In this document: positions 24,713-39,844 of the stretch, piece by piece
How positions within the stretch are numbered: position 1 is the stretch's first letter
How the letters are laid out: each line of letters begins with the position of its first letter
NCBI GenBank assembly: GCA_037013685.1
Contig: CM072886.1
Coordinates: 89,330,422-89,394,421, forward strand
Source: Acridotheres tristis
Lineage: Eukaryota > Chordata > Aves > Passeriformes > Sturnidae
Direction: 5' to 3'
DNA: 64,000 nucleotides
Program-made: the position numbers and the translations under genes
Notes under the pieces: model-generated
The model's database searches: none
Told to the model about the DNA's origin: nothing
Seen by the model: the letters and a program-made list of their open reading frames with translations, nothing else

Positions 24713-27700
24713 AAACACAGTAGTTAGAATCTAATGACTTCGGAAAAACATATGGGAATTGTAAAACACATTTTTAACATCTGGACACCTCCAAGTTAGC
24801 TAGAAGCTATCTTGCTTGAACATCTACTTGGCAATTACTCTGACAAAGCGCTCTATTAGCACAGGAGCTGTGTCCAAGGCTAGTATTTGGTTTCAGTTCT
24901 CATCCAGGAACTTTTGAAGAACATCATCTTTTCCTCTGAAGAATATCATAATTTGCTTTTAAGTCTTTAAGGGTTTAGAGAAGCATCTCATTCTTCAGCT
25001 ACATATCTCTGTTATTACTAGTCCTGAGCAAATGCTGACATTTACATTGAGTTGCACACTAGCTTTCCAATCTCAGGAGAATACATTGTAGATGCAACAC
25101 CATGTAACACAGCACAAAAATTCACTGGAAGACTGCAACTGTCTATAACCAGAATTTAACCATATATTCAAGGGAAAGTAAATATTAAATGACATTGCAT
25201 TATTTTACTGGAGAACAGGTTTCAACATTAATTAATTTGGATTTAATACATTTGCAACGGAAGTCTGCTTTGTACCAGACACAATGAATATTGAATTATT
25301 TAGATGGGGTCAAATTATAAAGCACTGTGATCATTTGCAGTTCTTACTTGTAAATGAGAAGACTTCTTAAGCTTTTCAAGCAGTGTGCAATCCACTTCAT
25401 CCTTTTAATAATGATGACCTGTGCTTCTTTACATTTCTGGGCTTTTGAAAAGGACATAGTTATCCCCCCACCCTTGAATGTTACCTGTGTTGCATGATTT
25501 CAGACAAAATATGTTCTTTTTCTGTTTTACATTTGCCTTAGTCCCTGTCTTGCTGCCTTTTCTCAGCTGTACCCTGGCAGTCATGGAAATGAGCGCTTCC
25601 TCAGAGCTGGGATACTGTTTTTTTCTGCTTCGGAGAATTAAGTAGAGGGAAGGCGAAAAGAAAGACATGCATTTTTTTCACCTCTGCTTGTGAAGGCTTG
25701 CTTTTGTTTCCACACTTGGCCAGGTGAGAGCAAAAAACAGAGCTCAAGGCAAAACATCTTAGAGCTTTTAAAAGGGTACTATTGATTTGTACTTTGCTTG
25801 ACTTACATGTAACAATACATGCAGAGCAGACAAGGCACACCCTGCCAGGAACTTACCAAAGCACTTTCAGGCTCTTTTTCTCAGACTTGAGATTTCAAGA
25901 TACTTTTGGTGGTATCCAAACATATATTTTCAAAAAGAAAATTGAGTTGAGCACCCATCTGAAACTGTTAAATATGGAAATAATTGCTACCAGGATGTCA
26001 AATGTATTTCTAATGTAAGTGGATACAGCTTCCAAATTTGGCTCAAGAACTTCCCTTTTTATTCAAATTTACCTCTAGTATAGATTCTTCTAGTATGCTC
26101 ATCATCCTGTTTTTATTTGAAGTCCATGGGAGTAAATTGGCCAAGTAGAGCTCTTGAAAATCCCACTGGAACCCAAAGAAGGATTAATATTGAAGTTCTG
26201 CCACAACAAGAAAAATTAAAACAAAGGAATATATTGTTGGACACTTAAAATGTTCCCCAGCAGCTTCTAAAAGAAAGTGTGATAAATGATGTACTCTTCA
26301 AGGATTGTGAGTATCTACAGAGGGATTTTTTTTTTAACACCAGGGATACAGAACACTGTTAGACTTGCAGCTTTGAACATTGCCATTCAGGAGGACAGCA
26401 TGTTTGGTTTGTTTTCATTTTTTTCACTTGTTTCTCCTATCTTGGAAATTCCTAACACCACAAGACAATAACTTCTCAAGAAATATGATTAATATAAAGA
26501 AAGCAAGCCTGGAAAATTCTTCAACTAACAAAAAAGAAAAAGAAGCAAAGAAAGTAAACTTAAGGATGAAAGAAAACTCTAAGAAAGCAAGAAGTTATGC
26601 CTAATGCAGCATATCTCCAGCAGTTTGCTCAGTCAAAATTACACTCTTTATTTCAGTACTTTTCTTTGAATCTTTCTTTGAATCTCATTGTTCCATGTTG
26701 ATTTAACAGCATAGATCCCATAATCGTTTGTTTTGCCAGTGCTTTAGGGTATCCAGACCATGTTGTTGGGTGAGTCCAGTCCTTCAGGAAGGACTCTGCC
26801 CCTGAGCAGGATAGCTGGGGGGCACTATGGGGCCCAGGGCTGCTGAACAGTGGGGAGCTGTGTCCCATTCACTGCAGGTTGTCTGTCTGAAGTAGAAACC
26901 ATCTTCCTCTTCTGTAAAAATCTTTGCCTTGAAGTAACTAGGTAGTCATATCCCAGGCTTTCCTGGACATCCCTTTTGGTATTCTTGACATGGTCCCTTC
27001 TGCTTCAGCCTTAATGAGTTGTGCTTCCTTTTTCCCTCCCCCTCATCTCAGATTGCTTTAAAAGGCCTAAATATTGGTTTCTGTGGGGCCAGTGAATTAC
27101 CAACCTGCTGTTCTCTTTGCTTTCTGTGTGCTGTGGCATAGGGTGCTCAGTGAGTAGCAGCACATCTTCTAGGGGTAGCAAGTTAGTCATTGCCACACTC
27201 ACACATGGAAGATCCTGATTGAAAAAGGAGGTGAAAACATAAAGGTTGCAATTTTTTTCACCTGATAAACTGTCATGGCATTTTATTTTAATATCTCTCC
27301 CAGTATTCAGCAGTTATGGTTGAGGAGACATTATTTATTTTACTCCCTTTGTATTCAAGTGCTTAAGACTCTTCAGAGAATTCACCCCTGGACTAAAACG
27401 TGTTTATAGCAAGGTTCTCAAGCAGCTTCACTTAGGGTACCTCTTTACACCGTGAAAATCTCATTGAACCACCTGCCCTACTCTATAATATACTTTGACC
27501 CTACAATTTTAAGTCATGCTGTAGTTGCATTTAGTAACTTAAATTGAGAAGTTATGCTGGGAAAGTATCTTCATTGCTTACGTGAAGTGGTTTAGTTTCA
27601 ATCATTTGTAACCCAATACTGATTGCATATTTGATGGATCTTCCTATATGAAAGCCTTTCTGTGTGGTGCCTCAAATACTGAAATTTAATACAAGCATTT

Positions 27701-29744
27701 GTAGTCCTAAAGACTCTAAAATTCAGACCTCTTGTCAGAACTTCGGGAAAACATGGTCTCATATTTCCCACTAACTTACCTTTCAGCTTTATGTGTAATA
27801 GCTGCCTGCTTCTCCTTCAGTCCTCCCCACCAGTTTTATTCCATATAAAACCCCTAGATAGAGTATTTGGCTTCGGATGTAATGTGTCACAGGTGACGTG
27901 GATATATGTCAGAGACCACTGCAGGTGGTGAATGCTGAGGGAACTCAGCAAGCTGGAAAAAAGTCCAACTGAATTCCATCTTCCCCACACTGGAAGGAGA
28001 GACTACCCTTTTCTATTATGGCCTGAATCATTATGATGCTGGAAGAATACTTTAATCATCCTGAGTTTATCTGTGGGTAAAAGGAAGGCTTCACCTTATC
28101 TTTCTTGCCATTTGGACCCAATTTTAGAGAGGTCAAATACAGAGGAAAGCTGCACATATAAATGCACAGATGTTTCCTCAAATGCACCATCACCTGCTTA
28201 TAAAGAGTGTCCCATAAATAAAACTTACAAATATTATTCTAAAACCAATTCTGATACATGCATCATAAGGCTGGTTATTTTACCTTTTCGTGTAAAGCTG
28301 CACACTTAGAACCTGGAGCAGCATGTCTTGGTTTCTTGTGATGTACACCAAGAGAACTTGAGAAAAGCTGTCCAATGCTCAGGGCACCTGCAGGCCTGAC
28401 TCAGGTAAGCTGTGAAGCACGAAAATCCATGGCTGTAGCTTCAGCTATCTGAGAATTCCTCTCTCTCCCTCTTCCCTTTTGAGTCCTTCTCTGGCTTTTC
28501 TTGCCTCCCTAGGGAACAGGCATGGTAGCTGCTCTGGGCCAGCTTCAGGAGGTCGTGTTGACATCACAGCATTGCAAGGAAAGATTTGTGTCTGCTTTTT
28601 GTAGTGTCCTGCCAATGAAAGGCAGTGTATGAGAAGAGAAGCATCTGCCCTGTTGCTATAGCATGTAGTGAGGATCTCAGCCTGAGATGGGGAAACCCGA
28701 GAAAGTGGAAAACCAGGGAGAGTTGTGTCAGGGCTCCTAGTGAGGAAGGTAGAGGAAGATGAGAGAGTATGATGCCTGCCTAGATTAAGTGTTAATCAGA
28801 TGTGTTTGGCCAAAATGGTCGATTACTTCAGCAAAATCCTGGTAGATCCAGGCTGCTGGCCTGGGGATTGACACAGTAAAAGAAGCAGTGTGGTGTTAGC
28901 TTGAATGTTGTGCTCCTATAGCAGCAAATTAAGTACCCAAGTGCCTCTTGGGAGGTCTCCAAAATGCTGCCAAAATTATGCCAGATGGAGACCACAAAGC
29001 AGCATGGATTGTATCCCTAATTTTTTTTTTTCCTCTCTAACATCCATGCTGAGAAAGTGCTTTTTTCTGAGTTGCACTGAGAGGTGGGAGTGAAAATGGA
29101 CATGGCTAGGAGTGCATGTAGTAAAAAAAAGAATAAAAATAGCAGTTTGAGGTTTTTATCTCAGGAGGAAGCTAAACAGCCTTTTTAGAAACTGTGACAC
29201 TCTAAGTGAAAAGAAACACAAATTGTGTAAGATAATTTAGAAGATTGTGCCTTAAATTTAGTTTGTAACACATCACTAAGACCTCATAGTAGTTTCCAAA
29301 AAGTTTTTCCTCTTTCTCCTTTAAGGACACTGGATGATAATGTTATTATCTACATGGTGATTTTAAGCCAAATGTTTCTAATTGCTTTACAGCTGTAAAC
29401 ACCAGGAGTCTCCCTGTACAGCAGCTGCAGAAAAACATGCTGAGTTCTGGTACATGTTTAGGATTATCTTTGAAAAGGGAAACGACTGTGTTTGGATTCC
29501 ATTTTTGCTACAGAAGAGCTAGGTTTGATGTTTTTCATCTTCTTTTGTTGTCTCTGAACTTCCATTCTATGTTCCTTTTGCAATAATGGACCAGACAGCA
29601 CACATTATTAAAAAGGCCCTCTAGATTATATGGTGGCATAATAATGTACTCTGGTTTATGCTTTGTTCTCTTCCTAATAATTCATAACATTCAGTCTTGG
29701 GGGTTTTACCACTATTAAGTACAGACTTGACATTTTTGTAAAAC
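24713..29744. other. Noncoding sequence (probable intron 1)
   Basis: No exon or nameable repeat was seen. An A-rich stretch lies at about 26465-26610, and a short duplicated 'ctttgaatctt' unit lies near 26660-26690. Confidence 0.5.
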
Positions 29745-30640
29745 TGTCTATTATAACACCAGCATTTTGTTCTTAAATGGTAATAACAGTCTCAGGTTGT
29801 ATCTCTAATATGTATGTGTAAAGAAAGTTGGATTTTTCTCCATATGGCTTCTTTTTCATTTGTCTGCATTGAATTACACCAGGCATTTTATAACCCAGCC
29901 ATTCAATCTTGTAAGGTTTCTTCAACTTTTCCATTAGCCATCTGTTTTAGCACCCTGACACAACCACAGACCTCTTGACCTCCACTGGGTACATCCTGCT
30001 GATGTGAAAGTGACTGTCCATGGCCTAATGTTTTTGGGGGTTAGCCAACCCTTTCTCCATGTGACCAGCACTTTGGTGCATTAGCTCATTTAAAGTTTCT
30101 GGTGAAGGCTTTTATCAAGTGCACATTTAGGCATGTGGGGATCTCCCTTGTCCACCTTCTCCTTTACTCTTTCAAAGGAGTCCAGCAGTCTTCTCTGGTA
30201 CAGATCCCTTTTGCAAAGTCATGCTGACTCTTCCATATCTGTTTTGTGATTCATTTCTCCTATAGTTTTGCTCTTCTGACTGCTTTTCTGCTGATTTGCC
30301 TGGGAACACTCTACAGGAGTCCTACATAAATTGGGGAACTGTAAGCTGACTGGTCATCTGGTTCCAAGCTTTTGTGTGTAAGGAAGGAATTTCTCCCCAG
30401 TGCTCACAGTAAACACTCAGGCAAAGAAGTTGTTTAGTTTCTGTGGAATTTTTGTCTTTTCTGAAGGCTCTTTCTTGCTCTTTGGTTACGGACTATCAGC
30501 TGTTGTATTTGTGGGCGGTGCCTTCCACATGACTGACTGTGGTCCTGTGCATTAAATAATGATTAAAAAATTCTTGATGCTGTAGTTTGTGGTTTCCCCT
30601 TTGCTTCTGTCATAATCTTCTCTGTTCTCAGTCATGTGGA
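29745..30640 (-). mobile_element. Ancient CR1/L3-like LINE fragment covering part of the reverse transcriptase region, antisense
   Basis: The + strand is a decayed reverse complement of an old CR1/L3-type ORF2. Landmarks appear in the expected antisense order: 'tgcattgaattacacc', 'cttgtaaggtttcttcaac', 'ttttgcaaagtcatgctgac' (the reverse complement of the SQHGFTKG-type reverse transcriptase motif), 'ctgactggtcatctggttcc', and 'actcaggcaaagaagttg'. Many substitutions and indels break the frame, so it is inactive. The 5' and 3' limits are approximate, and the two outer ends are less certain than the core at 29880-30500. Confidence 0.7.
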
Positions 30641-33600
30641 ACCTACAGGAGAGATCCTTGCCCAAAGGATTTTGTATCTAAAATAATCTGAACTATAACA
30701 ACCAGGTATAAAACTAGTATGCATTTCCATTTTCTCTTTCCATGACTTGTTGAATTCCATGGGAATTTTTGGAAGGTTAAATCGTCTGAATTTTCACTCA
30801 GATGACAGGGCAGAGCTGCTGCAGCCATGAACCCCTGGTTACCTTTACTGGGGGGCTGGTTAGAGAGTGCTGGGAGATTCTCTTTTGCCCTGTGTTCATA
30901 TTTCCTTCTTAAGTAGCTGAGACATGTTTAAGGCATGTCTTAACTGCTCAGTTGCAGAAGCTGAGAGAGTTTATATTAAGTGCAAATCACACTCACATAA
31001 AAAATGTCTAATTTTTATCATACAAAATACGTTGTATAAAGCAATTGCAAAAAGATGCTAACAATATATTACTAAAATAGTTAAGATATAAATAATACAA
31101 TAAAAAGTTGTAATTCTGAGTGAGCATCATTCAAAGAATCCTGTTCAAATCAAAAAAGCTAGAGCCCAAGATCTTTCAGATTCTTTAAGGGATATTTGAA
31201 ATGTCAGATACAGGAAGCATAAATGCCATAATGGTGAGGAAAGGCTGCAAGAAGTACAACATTCAGGTACTCTGAAAGAGAAAAAATTCTCCCATGTTGA
31301 GTGCAGCTGCATTTTTATATCTGTAGTTTGTAATATATTGTACAGTTCTTTGCTTTCAGACACCACTGAAGAGTTAGATCTCAAATGAAGATACTGGGAA
31401 GAGGAAGGGAAATATTGCATTTATTTTTAATAACCTATCTAAAGAATTGTTTGAACCATATATAACAGGTTAGAAAAAGGCTCAAGAAACAGATTCAGAG
31501 AATGTCACCATCTTGCTACTCGGATAAAGTAATTTGGGCAAGAAATTTGTTTCAGTTCTGTAAGACATAAAATACAAGCATAAATTTTACTCATGCATGT
31601 AGAAAATGCGCTCTATTTGCAGTCAGTGCTTCCAAAGACAGATCTACTGACCCATCATTGCCTACAAGTTTAAGGATATATGAAGTAGACTCTTGTTGCA
31701 TAATTGCATTTTCATATAATTGCTTTCTTGCATCAGGTTTGCTACTGTCTTTATTGTCTAAATTTGTTTATAATGAGAACTGCTCCCCTAGTTGGGTTAA
31801 AACTGTAAGGTGCGTACTATAAGTATAGTCTATAACCACTATAATCCATTTTTGTACTATTTCTAACTTATTTTCTTTAAAAATATCATAATTACATTTT
31901 ATACGTTCTAAATTCCTTTTTGCAATACTTACCGGACTCCAATTTCTTCTTCAAAGTATTGGCTGCCAATATGTTCCAACCTAAGTTCCAAAATGGAAGC
32001 CAATCCTAGGTTACTACAAAAATTAAGATGAGGTGAAAAATCTAAGAAAAGAAAGATAAGAGGTGGACAAAGAAAGAATGTAATTGGGATCATCCACAGA
32101 TAAAATAGAATAAAAATTCCCTACCCACCATAGTAGGTTTTAAATAGCTGATGGATTCTACACAATGCTTCTCAAAGATGAACTTTTCAACCCATTTTGT
32201 TTTTATCTTGTATTTTAATAATAGCATTGAATTATGAATCTTTCCAACCATTTAATTATGCCAGTTCATGGTTACCAGTGAAAATGGGACTTTGTCAAAG
32301 GTGGGTTTTTCCCTTGTATCCAAGAACAGGGAAGATGCACAGAGCCTTACAATAGGAAACAGAGAGGATGGGTGAACTCAGCTGATCACTGTCTTACAGT
32401 CTTGCCTAATTTTAAAGGTCCTTTCCATTTGCTGAAGGATGCTGTCCAGCTGAGCAATGCAAGATGACTGAAGTTAATAGGAGAGGAAGAAGTAAATAGG
32501 ATAAGGAGAGGAAGCACATTTCTTTGGATCTCTCTGGGGTTTCACAGTTCCTGAGCTATTTAGAAGTGTTCTGTCCCGTGTTCCCTCTCCCCTGTGGGCT
32601 GAAGGAATGATCCTAGGGCAGCTTTGGTTCATGTGCTCAGCATAGCAGCCACTTATTGTTCCCCCTACAGAGCTATGGCTCAGGCATTTACAGTGCTACA
32701 GCCTTGGAAGCCAGCAGAGGCATTTTGCATAAGTGTATCAATAAGTGTCTTACGATGGTATTTGATACAAAGCCTTTGGTTTTCTTGTTAATGTGTTAGG
32801 TAATGGCTGTTTCCAAAAGCTGCATGAGCTCTGAGGAAAGGCATGAAGTTCTAAATGCACGAAAAAGTGTAAAATTGCATGGCACCAGCAAAAAAACTCA
32901 TAAAAGACTCATGCTGTTCTGAACAGCGAGTGCTTCTAGCCCACTCTTTCCAAACCTTCTAAAAGTACCCGCTGTGAGAGCTTTTAATGAGACTCTAAAG
33001 CCTAAATTTAGAATAAAGATATTAAATATATGATTTGAAATCAGTTTTAAAAAGATAACATGGCCGGTAAACAATGCTGAAAACTCTTATTATGAGGGGC
33101 AGCTAAGAGGAACTACTGAACCTCTCCTAAGAGTTTCTTCTTGTTTATTGTTAATGCCTGGCATCCTTTATCTCACTCTTGGCACTGCTCTTCATTATCT
33201 ATTCTCTCTGTATTTTGATCTAACTGAATTAATATTTACCTTGCCTTTGAAATATGTGTTCATCTGTTTTAAAGTCCTGTGGACATCTTAGGTATTACAG
33301 AATACATATTAATACTATTTTTGAAGGCCTGCAGTGGCATAATAGCAGATTTATGTGTTTGATATCTTAATGTTTCAGACAGCCTCATGTAGACAGAATG
33401 TTTTTCCACAGCCATCAAATCATCAAGAGATTAGCCCCAAACCAGTTTTTGTGGGAAACCTGTGCACTGCGACATAAATATAACAGGAATAGAAAGTTGA
33501 CTAAGGGACTGCATAATTCCCCATCAGTACCCAGTAGCTTTACAAAAGCTACTAAAATGTACTTAGAAAGTACTAAAAATTGGCTAAATTTTCATGGCAT

Positions 33601-36600
33601 TTCTCTGTAGTAATCCTAAAAGGCTATGGAAATGTGACTTCTCTAATAATAGGTTTTGTGATTTTTTTTAGTTTTCTAAAGGTCTGTCAGTTATGTCTTC
33701 GGATTTCAAAGAGCATTCTGGAAAAGACACTGTTCTGCACAGTGGATATTACAAATGTCTGTGTTGTGTGTACAAGGGCTGAGCTCGGGTGCAGACATGG
33801 TGTTTGGGATTTAAACACTTTTAGAGTGTCTCTAGTGCCATTTCACATCGGAGAAAGGAGCTCTTTCAGCCTAATCATGGGGCCCTTTGAGCCAGACTGC
33901 TTTAAAGATGTGCATTTAATGGACCCAGAGGCCCCAAACTTATTTGATAGAGCACTGTGCAGAATGAAGAAGAGGAAAGAAAGAGGTGGCCCATGGGCTG
34001 TTCAAATATCCCCTAGAAAGTCTGAGTCTTTTATGTCAGGAGAAACAGTGAATTCTATTTTTTTTTTTTACGTTTAATATTGATAAGTGTAACTGGCCTT
34101 TGAAGTAGCTATTGAGTCAATACCTGGCTCTAGATATAATTCAGAGGCTTTGTCCTTCTCCCCACTTTGAATAGCAAAAATAGGAACAGGAGTGATCATT
34201 TGAATAATGCATGGGGGATTATAATGATATATGTACAATTAAAATTCAGTATTAGAATATACACTTAAACGGAATCCTTCTTTTAGTGTTCGTCTTCACT
34301 ATTGATTAAACGAGCTACTGACGTGCACATTTTAGTGTCAGGACCTGCCTTACTTCAATGCATTATGTGTTTTCTCATCTGTGAATGTATAGTGTGATAC
34401 CTCAGATCCATTTTTTATACTTTTTTACCATTCTTTTAGGCTGTGATTTAGAATTATATAAAAACAGTAGAGTCAATGTTCATATAAGCATTAATAAAAT
34501 GTTTCCAGTTCTGTATTTATTTAGAATTTCATAACATTTTTATATAAAGGTCAGACCCCAAAAGCATGCTTTCCTCTCTGAAGACACTCCCACATTTTAT
34601 ATGTTTCAAAGAAGCTGTTAAGCAGTTTACCATAATATTTGAAGATACATCAGCTCTAACTATTGGTTGAAGAGCTAGTTAGGATGCAGGTGGTAAAAAA
34701 CATTGTGTTCTCCTTGTTGATCCTGTTTCAAGTAGAAAATAAGTAAACCTCAGCAGATTTTATTTTCGGGGATATCCCAAAGTAACAGGAAGTTTTTGCA
34801 AAACTACCCTGCTTTGTCACAGGCTGAGTAATAGCAGATCATAATGCCATTTAAGAAGTAATTCCTGATTCTCTTCAATCTTTAAAACATTCCAGTGCTT
34901 ATCAGCTGCAAATAAGAAGTCGTTGGAAAGCATATGGCATCTGTTGCACACCAGACCATGCATTTTGGTACCAGAGAAATTACAAAACTAAGGGAGGAGC
35001 CTGGACATAACAGCCCCTTTTTCTCACCTATAGCAGATGGTCAAATTTCTAATTTAAAATTTTGCTGAAGTTCTGGCATACTGCCATCTGACTCCACAGC
35101 TGCAACAGTGCAATAACTCTGTCACCTCTCTTAGAAAATGTTTCTTGAGAGTAAATTTAATGCCTAGTGAAGTGTTGAATTTACAGCTGCTGGGAGCAGA
35201 ATATAATATGTAAGAGAAGGCCATGAGGTCCCGCTGATTTCCCTCACCTGGTTACAAGTAAGGTTGTGTTTATATGAAACTGTTGTGAACAGCATTAGGG
35301 AATTGGAGGGAAGATGTTTCCAGTTATTTGTTTTCACAGGCCTTTCAGTAATCCTGTGTACAAAGAATCGATCAGCAGTGTCAGTGGAGACACTTGCCCA
35401 AAGAGCTTGACTGAGGTTATGGAAAACATTCATAATCATTATCATTGCAAGAAGGTAATGCTTTACTATCATTGCATTGTTTTCTGAAAGTTTTCCTTTT
35501 GCCTCAGCTCTATCAGTCTCGATTAGCATTGAAAATGCTGGTGCAGATGAGAGTGGTAATGCTGAATCCCTCACCAAGTGTTCAACCTACCTATCCCCTT
35601 GTTTAGTCAGCTGAAGATGGTGGCCCACCCCTGCAGAGCTGCCAGGACAGTTTCCAGGAGTAGCACTGAAGGGGTATTTGTGACATGGGAAATGCTTTAC
35701 TGATTTTTCTGGGGAAGGCAAGGCAGACTCTTTCAGATAGAAAATGGGTATCAGGCACTACTAACTTGAATTGAATATGAAATTTGGTTCTGGAATTAAG
35801 ATCTTCCTATTCTGTGGCCATAACCTGTCAAGTTTGATCTGCAGTTTCTCTAGTGCGGAGGTTATGCAGACATGAAATTTACTTTTTTCTTCAGAAATTT
35901 GTGTAAAGTTTAGCAGGCTCTTCTTCTTTTGCAAAGCTAGAAATAAGATTTACAACAGGTTTGCAGTCTTCAGATCTTGTTAGAAGATCATTGTTGCCCC
36001 CATCATTTCATGACAGGTGATGTGCTGACATTTTTGGAAAATGTCAGTTGGATAGTCTAGATACAGCAGGTTTCTCCCCATGTGCAGTCAGCCTTGAGCA
36101 ACACTCATAGCTGAGCCTTGCAGGAGTGGTTTCTCTTACAATTCATGCAAGGAATGGATCAGCTCCTGAAAATCTTGGTTGACTAGAAAGAGAGAGGGTG
36201 TGAGACGGGGTGTCTCCAGTAGAAAACTGTCCTGAGTACACAGGGACACCTCCTGCTCTGTCAGAGGAGACCACATTGAGTGGAGCTGTGAGCATAGGTC
36301 CTTTTCCTCACACCCTTGGAAAGACAGTGTCTTTTCTGAAAAGTAGTATCTGTATTTGATTTAAGCCAAACTTACCCTCTTCTTTGCCCCCCTGTCCCAC
36401 CCTCCCTAGGGCAAATCACATCCCAAAAGCTTGTTCAGGCTCTTCCATATTTTTATGTGTTTCTGCACAAGAGCCAACCCCCTACAGTGTTGTGTTCCTG
36501 AACAAACAAGAGTTTTTCCCAGTGGGACTACGACACACATTTCTGGGTTTGCATGGCACTGTCTGCATTAGGCTCTATCACAGCAGCACAGTTTGAATTC

Positions 36601-39600
36601 TGAGCAGTGATTATCAGCTATTTGAATACAGCAAATGAGTCCTGCCAGCTGCGTTAATACATCAACATAACTCTTTAGTTAACATTAGTAGCCTTAGTGA
36701 GTTAGTATTAATTTTTTCCTTATTTTTTAAATTAATCAACATGTACTGTCTAAATCATTTTGTGTCTGCTCCATTTTTGGTGATCACAATGATTCTCTAG
36801 CTGCGGTGTTGAAAATATTTCTATTAAAGGAATGGTGATGAGAGTGAGAAAAGATAACCTTGTAGCAAAACAATTGGGCGGGGACAAATTCTATTGTGGC
36901 ATCCTGCCTTGGCCCTGGATGAATCCTTCCCTCTGTATATGCTTTCCTTCCTCATTCACATTCACTGAAAGGGAAATGATATTATCTAATTTTTATCACA
37001 ATTTGTATGGCTTCTGTGCTTACACTGTTAGGAATGGGCTGGTTCTCACCCATGCCTTTCAGAAGGGAGATCCGATCTTCACTGCAGCCTCTAGGTATTT
37101 CATATAGCTGCTAATGATAGTCACTGGAAGCAATGAGTAATATCTAAAATTTAAGCTATTTGAAGTCACATTATAGATTTCTTCTATCAAATGGTCTTGC
37201 AGGCAGCAGCATTTTCCCTGTAGAGAGTGAATAATTAAGATTAATACACTATCTGACAACTTTTTGTCAGATAATTTCTGCTGCTTTTAAGGGAAGTTTC
37301 AAATCTGAGGAATAAACAGTGCTTAAAAAAAATTTCTCCACTCTGTAATTCTACACATTTGAAACCAATAGACAGAAGCCTAAGTCAAGTTAATTGCTTT
37401 CTGCATAAAAACCAGATCCTCAAAAAATTGCTTGTGTCCTTGATCCTACAAGCACTTAAGGACATTCTTTGTCTTGCACATAATCAGTTTCATTTAGCTT
37501 ATTTAGATATCACAAATGCTCAAGGTTAAGTCTGTGCAGACATTTATAGGATTGAAGCCTCAAATTATGTATGCCAAATGGCAAAATACTTTTTCAAATA
37601 GACTTGTTCCTCATTGAACACCATTTTGTAAAAATAGTATTTTCTAGAAAATTCACCAAAAGACACTTGTTTTTCTTGGGTTTGTAGCTGAGAAATGCAA
37701 AGATTTTCCATTCCAGAGAGGTTTCTTCTTCTGTTTTTTTAACTCTAAAGGAAAAATGTTGAGATAAATGGAAAAGTAGAAGAGAAGGAGTAGTAGCATA
37801 GGAGCCAACAGTGAACACTGAAAATATTTTTTGAATTATTTATTATTATTTATTATTATTTTATGAATGCATGTATGTATATTTATTTCTCATCTTTAAA
37901 ATATATATCTTTTTTCCCCCCAAGAAACATACAATTTTTAGCAATCATATATAATGTGTGTAATATGCAGAGCATGTGCAATAACCTGAGTTTTGCAGTA
38001 TAATCTATGTCAGCATTGTGTTGGTTCATCCATGAAACCCTAGCAGTTGTCTCTAAGTGCTTTCCGTTATACTTGGGAGATATTTATTTTTAAAAAGTCA
38101 TTATTGAATTTATTTTAGTTTTTGAAATAATGGCTCCCAGGAGGTCAACTCCTCCCTATATGACAACCTGAGAGGCTGTTCCATAGCTGTGAATACGATT
38201 TCTGTGGAGCTTTCAAGGACCAAGACTCAGCTCCTCTTTAAACATCTCTCTGACACTCAAAACACAGGAAGAATAAGGGAAAAAGAAAGTGGGGAGGTTA
38301 ATGAGTAATTATAGTTGGCTTTGATTTCCCCCCAGATGTCTTTAAAATGAAGTAAAACAAACAAGAAGCCAAGTCACCTCCGTAGCTGTGCTTAGAGGAA
38401 GGTGTCAATCCACACACAGAGCTCAGTTTTTTTCGTGCTAGGACTTGAAGACAAATATAGATTGACATGACCTTTAGAGTGAGGAAAATATATGGGCTTT
38501 GTGGCAAATGGACATACTTCTGATGTGATCAGGTTTCTGCTGACTTCAGCCCTTGTTTCAACAATGACAAAAAAACCTCATGACCAGGCTCTTTAACTGC
38601 TTCCCTTGCTATTGCTCACAGAGACCAAGGTTCCTTTCTCTGACTGCAGGCAGTGATCAGATGACTGGCATGGTTATAGAAAGGCTACATCTTCTTGGCA
38701 TCATAGCACTGCTCACACCAGGGCTTGCTCCTCTTCTGCTGTAGGCAAAATGAAAGTGAGGAGCAGAAAACAGAAGGAGCTCAGGAATTAGCACCAGGGC
38801 AAGGTAGAGCCATCCATCCCTCACCTGTATGCAAATGTTGTAATTCTGGAGACCCAATAGAACATGACACCTCTATTCTGACTCAATCTGGCAAGCTGCT
38901 CCCTGGGCTCTATGCTTTTGAGTTTTGTGCAAGGAATGGGATCAGAATTTGACCAATATTATTTTCCAGTTTGGGAATCAACTTGAGTTACATATGCCAC
39001 CTGCAGATCAAATAAGAAATTCCCTACAATGTTTATGGAAGATTATTGATTGTTTTAGTGTTCATTTTTATCACTATTTTACTTGGCTTCAGGTGCTTCA
39101 GGAGTATAAATGAGGGCTCTGGTGTTTCAGCTTGCCACTACTCTGCAGGCTTAGGGAAGTAACAGTCAGATTTACTTCATGAACAGGACTGAAGGCTTCA
39201 CCTTGGTTTGTAATTGGCACAGAAAGTTTTCTTGAAGACAAGGATTCATTAACCAAAGCTGTAGCTTCCATGGGAACACTGTGCTGGATGTGTTCTTATA
39301 AGGGCAATGATGCTGGAAAGCCAGAGAAGCTCCCCAACTTGGGGGCAGGGGAGAAGAGAGACAGAAGACCCTTAGCAAATTGCTTGCAAATGTTTTGGGT
39401 ATCTGACCATCTACTCTGCAAACTGAGAGCCAGAGCAAGAAAGCAAGGGAACATTAAGAGAACAAGGACAAATAACATTTTCCCACTGGCTGTAATTGCA
39501 CATGCTGCACAACTGTCAAGACTTAATAGTATAATTTACCCAAATGAAAAATTTCCTAGGAGCCCCATTAGTTGTCAACGGCTGGTGAAGTGTAAGAGCA

Positions 39601-39844
39601 CTATTTTTAAAGTTAACCTACCAGAATAAATCCATTTGTATAGGCATTAGCATTCAGCAGCACGAGTTTTCCAGTATCCTGAAAATCCATGTTTTTACAA
39701 GATCCAAGTCTAAACTTCTGAGTCTCAGTATGGCAAGGACCATGAGAGTGCCATGAGTGGAGAAGAGTCAATAAGAGCCACTTGTTTGCATGTGTTTCTG
39801 AAAAGAACGACATCACATGTTCTTGTTCATGAGCCTTGTCCCAA
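30641..39844. other. Noncoding sequence (probable intron 1)
   Basis: This 9.2-kb stretch has no supported exon. It is AT-rich, especially 31000-32300. The longest open frame in the window (33580-34077, + strand, 165 codons) lies here but has no recognised domain. An open frame of 137 codons on the minus strand at 35164-35577 is likewise unsupported. An ATT-rich simple repeat sits at 37837-37862. Confidence 0.5.
37837..37862. repeat. (TTA)n / TTTA low-complexity repeat
   Basis: Alternating tatt and tta units for 26 bases. Confidence 0.8.

Noticed and set aside
35164..35577. 137-codon minus-strand open frame
   Set aside because: Composition and residue pattern look random; no domain, no splice-site context.
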